Positions 50,474-58,326 of a DNA stretch of 64,000 nucleotides are shown in pieces. Source of the stretch: WRCA01 sp964587855 (lineage in GTDB: Bacteria > Pseudomonadota > Alphaproteobacteria > Rs-D84); the NCBI GenBank assembly GCA_964587855.1, contig CAZPLT010000002.1, positions 1 to 64,000 of the forward strand. The letters run 5' to 3'. The position numbers and the translations under genes are program-made. The notes beneath the pieces were generated by a model. That model had not been told where the DNA came from. It saw only the letters and a list, made by a program, of their open reading frames with translations, and did not search any database. Every line of letters starts with the position of its first letter. The stretch's first letter is position 1.

Positions 50474-53155
50474 ATGTCTGAAATTAATGAAGTTTCCCCA
50501 GAAATCAAAGTTCCAATCAGTGTTCTTGAACAAGAAATGCGTGGCAGTTTTTTGAACTATGCAATGTCGGTTATTGTTGATCGCGCTTTGCCCGATGTTC
50601 GTGATGGTTGTAAACCTGTGCATCGTCGTATTTTGTATGTTATGAACGATGTAGCGCCTGCAACGCGTGCAACTGTAAAATGCGCCCGTATCGTTGGTGA
50701 TGTTATGGGTAAATACCATCCCCATGGCGACAGCAGTATTTATGACGCGATGGTTCGTATGGGTCAGGATTTTTCTATGGGTGCATGCTTGGTCCAGGGT
50801 CAGGGAAATTTCGGCAGTATGGACGGGGATAAACCCGCCGCTATGCGTTATACCGAAGCAAGATTATCTAAACTGGGCGGGTCATTAATGGACGATATGG
50901 ACAAAGATACCATTGAATGGATGCCTAATTTTGACGATACTTTGAAAGAGCCACAGGTTTTACCCGCGAAATTTCCAAATTTCTTGGTAAATGGCGGCAG
51001 TGGAATTGCGGTTGGTATGGCGACAAATGTGCCAACTTATAATTTGGGCGAGGTTTGTGATGGTGTTTTGGCTATATTAAACAATGCCGAAATTACAGAT
51101 GAAGAATTATTTGGAATTATTCAGGGGCCAGATTTCCCAACGGGCGGGATTATGATGGGGCGTGGCGGCGCATTCAAAGCGCACACAACTGGCCGCGGCA
51201 GTGTGATTGTTCGTGCAAAAACTCATGTCGAGGATATGAAAGAAAAGCAAGCAATCATAGTTGATGAAATTCCTTATCAAGTAAATAAAGCTCAGTTGAT
51301 TATAAAAATTGTAGAGCTGTCCAAAGAAAAACGTATCGAAGGGCTTGGTGAAATTCGTGATGAAACCAGCAAAGAAGGCGTGCGTATAGTTATCGAATTA
51401 AAGCGTGATGCAATTGCTGATGTTGTTCTGAATCAATTATTTCAATACACAGAATTACAAAGCAGTTTCCCAGTAAATATGATGGCGTTAAATCATGGCC
51501 GTCCAATGTTATTTAATGTTCGTGGTGTGTTGGATGCTTTTATTGATTTTCGTATAGATGTTATTCGCCGCAGAACTATATTTGAATTAAACAAGGCACG
51601 TAATAAAGCACATACTTTATTGGGCTTGTCAGTTGCGGTTGGAAATCTTGATGAAATTATTGCTTTGATAAAAGGCAGTGAATCGCCCGAGGCAGCACGT
51701 CAGGCATTGATATCTCGCAGTTGGAAAGCATCAGATATAGAAAGCTATATCAGATTGATTGATGATCCAAATACCGAATATGAAAATGGTATGTTCCGTA
51801 TGAGCGAAGATCAAGCAAAAGCCATCTTGGAATTACAATTACATCGCTTGACCGGATTAGAACGTGAAAAAATTCATAATGACTTGGTAGAACTTGGTGC
51901 AATTATCAAAGAATTGTTGGATATTTTGGGCAGTTACGAAAGAATTATACAAATTATTCGCGATGAAACATCTGCGGTTCGTGATAACTGGTCGGTTCCA
52001 CGCAGAACAATAATTTCTGACGCCGAAGTTGATATGGATATAGAAGATTTAATAGCACGCGAAGATATGGTTGTAACAGTTTCAAACACTGGATATATCA
52101 AACGTGTTGCGCTGGATACTTACCGCGCACAAAAACGCGGGGGTAAGGGTCGCAATGCAATGACCACCAAAGAAGACGATTATGTATCTCAATTATTCGT
52201 TGCAAATACTCATACTCCATTGATGTTTTTCAGCAGCAAGGGTATGTGTTATCGCTTGAAAACTTATAAATTACCAGAATCGGCCGCCAGTGCCAAGGGT
52301 CGTCCATTGGTGAATTTATTACCATTGTCTGCGGGTGAAACAATCACGGCAATTTTACCAGTGCCAGAATCTGAAACTGGAACATTTTTGATGTTCGCAA
52401 CCAGCATGGGAACGATTCGCAGAAATGATTTTTCAGACTTTGAAAGCATACGTGCAAACGGAAAAATTGCGATGAAGTTGGAAGATGGCGAAAGCCTGGT
52501 CAGTGTTATGTTGTGCAATGAAAACCAAGATGTATTTTTAAGCACTTATCGTGGTCGCTGCATCAGATTCCCAGTAAATGAAATTCGCGTATTCCAAAGC
52601 AGAAATTCAACCGGTGTTCGCGCAATCAAATTGGGCAAAGACGACAAAATTATCGGTATGGCAATGCTGAATCATTCAGACGCTGACGCGGAAACACGCG
52701 CAGCATATATCAAGCAAAGCCGCGCGCTGCGCCGCGCAGACGGAGTGGAAGAAGAAGCTGGCGACGAAGAAGAAACAACCAGTATTGTTTTGGGCGAAGC
52801 AACGATGGCGGATATGGCGCGCGATGAACAATTTATTTTGACCATCAGTGAAAATGGATTTGGGAAACGCACCAGTTCGTATGAATATCGTTTGACCCAT
52901 CGTGGCGGTTCGGGTATTACCGCAATTAAACTGGGCGGAAAAAATACAGCGGTCGCGGGCAGCTTCCCAATTGATAATGGTCATGATATTATGATGGTGA
53001 CGGACGGCGGCAAAATTATCAGAACGCCAGCGGACGCGGTTCGTATCGCGGGTCGTTCCACAGCGGGTGTAACATTGTTAAAAACAGCTGAAAAAGAACG
53101 CGTCATCAGCACCACAGCAATTGAAAAAGAAGAAGTAATTGAAAACGAGGAATAA
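50474..53155 (+). CDS. gyrA: DNA gyrase subunit A
   Basis: 893 residues. The winged-helix/tower core has HPHGDSSIYDAM, where the Ser-83 and Asp-87 equivalents are the wild-type residues; the catalytic tyrosine is in AAMRYTEARL near 123. Six C-terminal beta-pinwheel blades follow, with the GyrA box region QKRGGKGRNAM near 556. It introduces negative supercoils with GyrB. GGAG precedes the ATG. The next gene (dinD) begins 4 bp after the stop. Confidence 0.97.
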   Translation: MSEINEVSPEIKVPISVLEQEMRGSFLNYAMSVIVDRALPDVRDGCKPVHRRILYVMNDVAPATRATVKCARIVGDVMGKYHPHGDSSIYDAMVRMGQDFSMGACLVQGQGNFGSMDGDKPAAMRYTEARLSKLGGSLMDDMDKDTIEWMPNFDDTLKEPQVLPAKFPNFLVNGGSGIAVGMATNVPTYNLGEVCDGVLAILNNAEITDEELFGIIQGPDFPTGGIMMGRGGAFKAHTTGRGSVIVRAKTHVEDMKEKQAIIVDEIPYQVNKAQLIIKIVELSKEKRIEGLGEIRDETSKEGVRIVIELKRDAIADVVLNQLFQYTELQSSFPVNMMALNHGRPMLFNVRGVLDAFIDFRIDVIRRRTIFELNKARNKAHTLLGLSVAVGNLDEIIALIKGSESPEAARQALISRSWKASDIESYIRLIDDPNTEYENGMFRMSEDQAKAILELQLHRLTGLEREKIHNDLVELGAIIKELLDILGSYERIIQIIRDETSAVRDNWSVPRRTIISDAEVDMDIEDLIAREDMVVTVSNTGYIKRVALDTYRAQKRGGKGRNAMTTKEDDYVSQLFVANTHTPLMFFSSKGMCYRLKTYKLPESAASAKGRPLVNLLPLSAGETITAILPVPESETGTFLMFATSMGTIRRNDFSDFESIRANGKIAMKLEDGESLVSVMLCNENQDVFLSTYRGRCIRFPVNEIRVFQSRNSTGVRAIKLGKDDKIIGMAMLNHSDADAETRAAYIKQSRALRRADGVEEEAGDEEETTSIVLGEATMADMARDEQFILTISENGFGKRTSSYEYRLTHRGGSGITAIKLGGKNTAVAGSFPIDNGHDIMMVTDGGKIIRTPADAVRIAGRSTAGVTLLKTAEKERVISTTAIEKEEVIENEE

Positions 53156-53159
53156 TAAT

Positions 53160-54011
53160 ATGTCAGATAATAATTCAGTAGCTTTAATAGGTAATTTTGA
53201 TTCGTGTTCTCATATTGATGATGAGGTGGAATACTGGTTTGCTCGAGATTTACAAAAACTCCTTGGGTATGAAAAGTGGGATAAATTTACAAATATAATA
53301 GACAAGGCTAAATTAGCTTGTAAAAACAGTGAGTTATCAGTATTAGACCATTTTCTCCAAGTGGGGAAAATGGTTGTGATAGGTTCTAGCACTAACAGAG
53401 AGATTGAAGATTATAAATTAACAAGATATGCGTGTTATTTAATAGCACAAAATGGAGATTCTGCAAAAAGAGAGGTAGCCTTTGCTCAAACTTATTTCGC
53501 TGTTCAGACCAGGAAACAAGAGATAATTGAACAAAGAATGGCAGAATATGAGAGATTGGCGGCACGTGTAAAATTATCTGAGACAGAGAAAGAGCTTGGT
53601 TCTTTATCATATGAGCGTGGTGTAGATAGTAGGGGGTTTGCTATTATTCGTAGTAGGGGCGATCAAGCATTATTTGGCGGATATAATACCAGCAATATGA
53701 AGCAACGGCTTGGGATAAATAATGAATCTAGGCCATTAGCGGATTTTTTACCGGCAGTTACCATAAAAGCGAAAGATTTAGCTACAGAAATGACAAATCA
53801 TAAGTTAAAAAATTCTAATTTAAGTGGTTCTGATAAAATCTCTGACGAACATGTAAAAAATAATGCTAGTGTTAGAAAAGCTCTTACAGATAGCGAAATT
53901 TACCCAGAGAAATTGCCACCAGCGGAAGATATAAAAAAAGTTGAAAGTAAAATAAAACGAGAAGAGAAACAAATAGCTTTATCAAAGACTAAAAAAATTA
54001 CTAAAAACTAA
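53160..54011 (+). CDS. dinD: DNA damage-inducible protein D (DinD-like)
   Basis: 283 residues from the ATG at 53160, chosen because GAGGAA in the end of gyrA precedes it. It follows E. coli DinD closely: YWFARDLQKLLGYEKWDKF, KAKLACKNSE, then YKLTRYACYLIAQNGDSAK and FAQTYFAVQTRKQEI, with GYNTSNMKQRLGI later. DinD is an SOS-induced protein that inhibits RecA-mediated strand exchange. No LexA-type box was noted, and the gene seems co-transcribed with gyrA. Confidence 0.88.
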   Translation: MSDNNSVALIGNFDSCSHIDDEVEYWFARDLQKLLGYEKWDKFTNIIDKAKLACKNSELSVLDHFLQVGKMVVIGSSTNREIEDYKLTRYACYLIAQNGDSAKREVAFAQTYFAVQTRKQEIIEQRMAEYERLAARVKLSETEKELGSLSYERGVDSRGFAIIRSRGDQALFGGYNTSNMKQRLGINNESRPLADFLPAVTIKAKDLATEMTNHKLKNSNLSGSDKISDEHVKNNASVRKALTDSEIYPEKLPPAEDIKKVESKIKREEKQIALSKTKKITKN

Positions 54012-54063
54012 GTTATATTATATGATTTTAATTTATTAAACACATAGAAACTTAAGGCGTAAT

Positions 54064-54300
54064 ATGTATGAAATAATAAAAGATAAAGAATCGGGGCTTT
54101 ATAGGATAATCAGTGAAATAGAACCACTTGATAAAGAAAACGAAGAGGTGGTTTTATTAAATTCTATGCCCAAAGCAAGTGTTGTTTCCTTAATTTCGGA
54201 CGAATTTCGCACGATGATAGATTCTGGATTATGTGATGAAAATTATCGGGATTTTAAGGATAAAATAAGTTTTATAAAAACGATAACTTTGGATTTATAA
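54064..54300 (+). CDS. small unknown protein before the DpnI-like gene
   Basis: 78 residues, acidic, no signal or membrane helix (MYEIIKDKESGLYRIISEIE at the start). One base separates its stop from the ATG of the DpnI-like gene, so they are probably one transcript. I find no known family, and it does not obviously match the DpnD protein that accompanies DpnI in pneumococci. Confidence 0.5.
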   Translation: MYEIIKDKESGLYRIISEIEPLDKENEEVVLLNSMPKASVVSLISDEFRTMIDSGLCDENYRDFKDKISFIKTITLDL

Positions 54301-54301
54301 A

Positions 54302-54922
54302 ATGGAGATAATACCAAGTTTTGATTTAAGTATGGCATGTTGTTACAAAAGCGAATCACAAAAAATTCGGGTTATGTCGGAACATTGGGTAAAAGAAAAT
54401 GCGTTTTGCCCAAATTGCGGTGAAATATTAGAAAAATATCAAAATAATAAACCTGTTGCGGATTTCTTTTGCCCTAATTGTGGTGAAGATTATGAGTTAA
54501 AAAGTAAATCAGGCACATTCGGCGTAAAAGTTTTAGATGGCGCATATAATACTATGATAGAAAGAATAAATAGTATTAAGAATCCGAACTTTATGATTAT
54601 GAATTATTCAGAGTGTTCTATTAGAAATTTTATGGTAATTCCAAAACATTTTTTTACAGATGATATAATAGAAAAAAGAAAGCCATTATCAGATACTGCA
54701 CGCAGAGCAGGATGGATTGGTTGTAATATCTTGCTAAATAAAATCCCAAATAGCGGAAAAGTATTTTTTATTAAAGATTCTGAATTTATTGGAAAAACTG
54801 AAATTATAACGGAATATAATAAGGTCAAATTTCTTCAAAATGAATATCAAAAGAAAAGGGGCTGGTTAATAGATATTATTGGATTTATAGAAAAACTCAA
54901 TCAAAAGACATTCAAACTATAA
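54302..54922 (+). CDS. DpnI-like methyl-directed endonuclease, catalytic domain (truncated by an ochre stop)
   Basis: 206 residues matching the catalytic part of DpnI, which cuts Gm6ATC. Zinc cysteines C36, C39, C57 and C60 (CPNCG...CPNCG); PD-(D/E)xK residues D54, E65 and K67 in PVADFFCPNCGEDYELKSK; then DGAYNTM, NPNF, RKPLSDTARRAGWIGCN and GKVFF. DpnI has 254 residues and continues into a winged-helix domain. Here TAA at 54920-54922 stands where DpnI has a glutamate codon, and the missing domain follows in frame. It may be a damaged gene or a split enzyme. Confidence 0.9.
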   Translation: MEIIPSFDLSMACCYKSESQKIRVMSEHWVKENAFCPNCGEILEKYQNNKPVADFFCPNCGEDYELKSKSGTFGVKVLDGAYNTMIERINSIKNPNFMIMNYSECSIRNFMVIPKHFFTDDIIEKRKPLSDTARRAGWIGCNILLNKIPNSGKVFFIKDSEFIGKTEIITEYNKVKFLQNEYQKKRGWLIDIIGFIEKLNQKTFKL

Positions 54923-54925
54923 GAT

Positions 54926-55072
54926 ATGTATAAATTTGAAAAGGAATTGTATTTAAAACATCCATCTAATAACAATATAAAACCTAAAATTAGGCAACAA
55001 TTACAATATTTAAGAGATAAGGGATATTTGACATTTGATGGCAATGGAACTTATACTACGATAAATAACTAG
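54926..55072 (+). pseudogene. detached winged-helix domain of the DpnI-like enzyme
   Basis: In the same frame, one codon after the TAA, an ATG (54926) opens 48 codons: MYKFEKELYLKHP, then NNNIKPKIRQQLQYLRDKGY, ending TTINN. This matches the DpnI C-terminal domain (DMYRFE, then KIRQQLQILRDK), which binds methylated GATC. The catalytic part plus stop plus this part is 256 codons, the size of whole DpnI. No clear ribosome binding site precedes the ATG; translation would need reinitiation or readthrough. Confidence 0.8.
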
Positions 55073-55082
55073 GGTAAATGAA

Positions 55083-55466
55083 ATGAATACGGCATTTTTA
55101 TCTATTAACGATGTATCAAAGCAATTGGATATTCCAGCGCATACTTTGCGCTATTGGGAAAAACAATTTCCAGTTTCTATAAAGCCCGCAACTGGCGCGG
55201 GGGGACGTCGCTATTATCGCCCTGAAACGGTTGCTGCGCTGAAACAGGTTCGCGCTTTGCTGTATGATCGCGGCATGACCATTGCTGGTGTTAAAAAGTT
55301 AATAAAAGATGGTCAGTTTCTGAATACTGAAATAAACATTTCGGTTGAAAAACCAGTTGGCTTAGCCAAGCCATCAAAACAAGCCCCAGGGCTGTTTACA
55401 AACAGCGCTAATATAGATAAAGCCATAGATTTGCTGGAACAGGCGCGAGCAACCTTGAATTCTTGA
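55083..55466 (+). CDS. MerR family transcriptional regulator
   Basis: 127 residues. The winged HTH begins FLSINDVSKQLDIPAHTLRYWEKQF, then GGRRYYRPETVAALKQVRALLYDRGMTIAGVKKL, the MerR core. The C-terminal part lacks metal-binding cysteines. It is like the MerR-type gene often found near ihfA and rpmB in alphaproteobacteria. GGGTAAATGAA precedes the ATG. A terminator follows. Confidence 0.88.
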   Translation: MNTAFLSINDVSKQLDIPAHTLRYWEKQFPVSIKPATGAGGRRYYRPETVAALKQVRALLYDRGMTIAGVKKLIKDGQFLNTEINISVEKPVGLAKPSKQAPGLFTNSANIDKAIDLLEQARATLNS

Positions 55467-55472
55467 ATAATA

Positions 55473-55494
55473 AAGCCCGGTTGGGCTTTTTATT
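55473..55494 (+). terminator. merR terminator
   Basis: AAAGCCC-GGTT-GGGCTTT then TTATTTT, 7 bp after the stop. Confidence 0.9.
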
Positions 55495-55556
55495 TTCCAA
55501 TTTATTTTATTGTAAATAGTTTTTTTGGGTATAGAATTGTCGGACAAAGGAAAAAA

Positions 55557-56261
55557 ATGAAATCAATTGAAAAAATAAGCATTCTGGGGGACTCGATTTC
55601 CAAGGGTGTTATATTGGACACTCTTTCGAAAAAATACAAAATATTAAAAGAATCCGCAGCCGATTTATTCAGCAGCGAAAATAACGTGATTGTAAAAAAC
55701 TATGCAAAGTTTGGCTGCACCAGTGAAAAAGCGTTGGGGTTGATTGCTGATATAGTAAAAGAAGAAAACAAGCATGAAATTATCCTGATAGAATTGGGCG
55801 GAAATGATTGTGATTACAAATGGGACGAAGTTGCAAAAGACCCAGAGGCAAATCATCGTCCAAATGTGGAATTAGAAGACTTTAGATTAAATATTGCCAA
55901 GATTATTGAAATTGTAAAGACCAGTGGGCGTGATTTGGCGTTTATGACGTTGCCACCAATTGACGCACAAAAATACTTTAATTGGATTACGCGCGGCGAT
56001 CCGGAAAGAGCCAAAAATATTCTGCGTTTTATAGGTGAAGTAAATTATATTTATCGGCATCAAGAATTATATGCCACAGCATTGGAAGAAATTGCAACCC
56101 AGAACAAGGTATATAAAATTCCGGTTCGGGCAGGATTCTTGGCAATTCCAAAATATGGCGATTATATTTGTGATGATGGAATTCATTTGAATGAGCAAGG
56201 TCAAGAAGTAATGAAAAATATATTCAATGATACATATAACAAGTATATAAGTAAAAAATAA
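55557..56261 (+). CDS. SGNH/GDSL hydrolase family protein
   Basis: 234 residues, no signal peptide. Block I ILGDSISKG (Ser near 12), block III IELGGNDCDY near 80, block V DDGIHLNEQG near 211 (Asp and His). These form the usual SGNH catalytic set, typical of esterases or acyl hydrolases. Substrate unknown. AAAGGA precedes the ATG; a palindromic terminator follows. Confidence 0.85.
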   Translation: MKSIEKISILGDSISKGVILDTLSKKYKILKESAADLFSSENNVIVKNYAKFGCTSEKALGLIADIVKEENKHEIILIELGGNDCDYKWDEVAKDPEANHRPNVELEDFRLNIAKIIEIVKTSGRDLAFMTLPPIDAQKYFNWITRGDPERAKNILRFIGEVNYIYRHQELYATALEEIATQNKVYKIPVRAGFLAIPKYGDYICDDGIHLNEQGQEVMKNIFNDTYNKYISKK

Positions 56262-56262
56262 T

Positions 56263-56288
56263 AAAAACCCGCATATGCGGGTTTTTTT
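56263..56288. terminator. bidirectional terminator
   Basis: AAAACCCGCAT/ATGCGGGTTTT then T's, between the SGNH gene (+) and the unknown gene ending at 56291 (-). Confidence 0.9.
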
Positions 56289-56290
56289 AT

Positions 56291-56647
56291 TTACATAACA
56301 TGAGAAGATAATTTATTTCTTAGTATTGCCATTTCACGATATTTGTCTTCAGTAAAAAGTATGTTCCAAAAAATATTTGTTTTTGTATTTTCTGAACAAT
56401 TTTGATGTTTTTTTATCAATTCTAATAAAGGAGGAACATTTATATTTTGTTCGGCTAAGGTACCAAGTTCATTATCTGACATAAACGGATTTTTCGCCAA
56501 TCCCATTAAAATTTCATAATTAGTAGAGCCTAAAAAAGTTAAACGTTGCTCTTTGTCCGCGGTTGTCATTGCTTGTTCTTTCAAATCCTTATATAAAGGA
56601 TTTCCTTTGTTATTCTTATTAATACTACAATTAAGAATACTACTCAT
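56291..56647 (-). CDS. unknown soluble protein
   Basis: 118 residues from the ATG at 56647, chosen for AAAGGTG 6 nt upstream; an in-frame start at 56740 adds 31 residues without support. The sequence (MSSILNCSINKNNKGNPLY, then NYEILMGLAKNPFMSDNELGTLAEQNI) looks helical and ankyrin- or HEAT-like in part. No family recognised. Confidence 0.5.
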   Translation of the reverse strand: MSSILNCSINKNNKGNPLYKDLKEQAMTTADKEQRLTFLGSTNYEILMGLAKNPFMSDNELGTLAEQNINVPPLLELIKKHQNCSENTKTNIFWNILFTEDKYREMAILRNKLSSHVM

Positions 56648-56775
56648 TTTTTTCACCTTTGATTTGTATCGGTCCTTTTTGGTCAAAAACAAAGGCCGAA
56701 GAATATAAATAGTAGAATAGACAAAGCTAACTTTCAACAAATTTATAAATTTGTCGAAAAATCGTTTAAAATCAA

Positions 56776-57124
56776 TTAAATAAAATGAAATTTATAAACC
56801 AATGTGGCAGAAAAAGACTCGTCTGTGCAATCTATAAGTGGGGAAGGTTGGTTTGTATTCATTTTTTTTGATCGCATACGAAAGTTACAAAGATAAATCT
56901 TGGTAAAAATTATAGCCCAAATATAAAGAATATTCCTTTTCAGAAATTTTCTTTTTATATGTATCCCCAGGATATGGCGTGCTGTAAAAAGTCCTTAGAT
57001 CTTCGAATCCAACCCCAATATAAAAATTAGTATATTTTGAATGGTAAGTATAACTGGCAGAATAACCCAGCAAGTTTTTATCTTGATACGATTGCTCGGT
57101 ATCATAGTATTTGTATAAAGGCAT
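56776..57124 (-). pseudogene. remnant of an outer-membrane beta-barrel gene
   Basis: Two frames together carry barrel-like strands. 57124-56885 reads MPLYKYYDTEQSYQDK, then SASYTYHSKYTNFYIGVGF and EKEYSLYLGYNFYQ before a stop. In another frame, down to 56776, it reads QPSPLIDCTDESFSATLVYK ending FHFI, a typical terminal strand. An A8 run (56862-56869) lies in the second part. I infer a frameshifted, 5'-truncated barrel. Confidence 0.45.
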
Positions 57125-57255
57125 AAATTTCAGAATATGTCTTTTATATAAATATAATCTAATCTCTCTCCTTTTTTCCAGTTGTAATTATACATTAATT
57201 TTTAATATAAAGAAATTGATTTATTTCCTAGAACAAAAGGCAGATTAAAAAGTTT

Positions 57256-57330
57256 TGGCAGTCCCAACGGGAATCGAACCCGTGTTTTCAGAATGAGAAT
57301 CTGGCGTCCTGACCGCTAGACGATGGGACC
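57256..57330 (-). tRNA. tRNA-Glu (anticodon CUC)
   Basis: 75 nt with encoded CCA. The acceptor GGTCCCA pairs with TGGGACT (G1-U72 wobble), the anticodon loop is TTCTCAT in a CCAGA/TCTGA-type stem, and the T-loop is TTCGATT. Confidence 0.93.
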
Positions 57331-57393
57331 ATTCAGCAGGCTTTTACCAGCTTATAATGAAAACCTGGTGTTTTCAAGAATAATTATAAAAAA

Positions 57394-57417
57394 ATCGCAC
57401 CCAAACAGGTGCGCAAA
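57394..57417 (-). terminator. second terminator downstream of tRNA-Gln
   Basis: CGCACC (57396-57401) / GGTGCG (57408-57413); on the minus strand T7 follows. It follows the second copy of the tRNA 3' end. Confidence 0.8.
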
Positions 57418-57419
57418 TT

Positions 57420-57610
57420 TTTTGGTTGGGCCACACGGGCTGTAATTCCCAACGCTTCGCTTTTGGGCCCCTTTCGTGTCGTAAGGCTCAAACTTAGTAA
57501 GACTCGTTTTCGCCAACTATCCACTCCGAACCGCGCGGTTCTGTCTTCCGCAAAACTCAACCAAAATAAAAACGCCACAAGGGCGTTTTAATTTTGGTTG
57601 GGCCACACGG
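57420..57610. repeat. 19-bp direct repeat of the tRNA-Gln 3' end
   Basis: TTTTGGTTGGGCCACACGG at 57420-57438 and 57592-57610. The right copy is the tRNA-Gln 3' end (acceptor strand and CCA on the minus strand). The ~150 bp between the copies contains a terminator and a perfect 14-bp palindrome GAACCGCGCGGTTC (57528-57541), but no gene. Confidence 0.85.
57569..57589 (-). terminator. tRNA-Gln terminator
   Basis: AAAACGCC-ACAAG-GGCGTTTT with T's on the minus strand, 6 bp after the tRNA-Gln CCA. Confidence 0.85.
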
Positions 57611-57668
57611 ATTCGAACCGCGATAAAGAGAACCAAAATCTCTTGTCCTACCGTTAGACGACGCCCCA
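57595..57668 (-). tRNA. tRNA-Gln (anticodon UUG), imperfect acceptor stem
   Basis: 74 nt with encoded CCA. The anticodon loop TTTTGGT in an AGAGA/TCTCT stem gives UUG, and the T-loop is TTCGAAT. The 5' strand TGGGGCG is standard for tRNA-Gln, but the 3' strand is TGGCCCA, giving a G5-G68 mismatch and a G7-U66 wobble. The 3' strand is the part that is repeated at 57420. Confidence 0.88.
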
Positions 57669-57721
57669 AAAGCTTCAAAATTATAACTAACTAATATAAA
57701 AAATCAATAGAAAATAATTAT

Positions 57722-58309
57722 CTACAAATGATGCGTTAATAAGCTTGTATGAAATGCTCCCATTTGTTTTTTAAACTCTGTTAGCATTTTTTTGTAATTT
57801 TGTTCTGTTGATTCAATTATTGTTCTGCTGTTATTTGTTATAATATCCATACGAAAATCATTTACTCTTGAAACAGCCGTAATATTATGCGTTTTTTCTA
57901 AATTTTCAGAAGCTCCTTCTAGAACAACACAAAGCTTTTGTATCTCTTGAATAGTTTTTAAAACGTTTTGGGTGATAAGCTCCGCACCTATGCTGCCACC
58001 GTATTCACGAATATCATAAAATCTTTCACAAAACGCATATGTTTCCTTAATAGCAGTTTTATAAGTAGGCTGGACAAGTTCCTTGACACCTTGTAATAAT
58101 ACAGGATCTTGTTTGTGAAGTATCATGTTTGAATTCACTTGCTTTGCTGATACTAATGCTGTATTCATTTTTTCGGCATCTGATTTTATCAGATCCAGCA
58201 TATTTGATTCTTTTTTGTAAAGTCCAGTTGATGAAAAACGTAATAAAAAATTGATTATAGTTTTATAATCAGAGTGATATCTGCCATTAATATTTTTAAG
58301 TAGAGTCAT
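57722..58309 (-). CDS. unknown helical protein
   Basis: 195 residues from the ATG at 58309, chosen because AAAAAGGAT lies 7 nt upstream; the ATG at 58342 has no such site and would overlap the SuhB-like gene. The sequence is nearly all helical and charged (KSDAEKMNTALVSAKQVNSN, then QNVLKTIQEIQKLCVVLEG and NYKKMLTEFKKQM), with no signal or membrane helix. No family recognised. It follows the SuhB-like gene by 17 bp. Confidence 0.55.
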   Translation of the reverse strand: MTLLKNINGRYHSDYKTIINFLLRFSSTGLYKKESNMLDLIKSDAEKMNTALVSAKQVNSNMILHKQDPVLLQGVKELVQPTYKTAIKETYAFCERFYDIREYGGSIGAELITQNVLKTIQEIQKLCVVLEGASENLEKTHNITAVSRVNDFRMDIITNNSRTIIESTEQNYKKMLTEFKKQMGAFHTSLLTHHL

Positions 58310-58326
58310 CAGAATATCCTTTTTGG

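Noticed and set aside
57384..57578. 64-codon frame on the minus strand between the tRNA-Gln repeat copies
   Set aside because: It runs through a terminator and a duplicated tRNA end; no ribosome binding site or recognisable protein.
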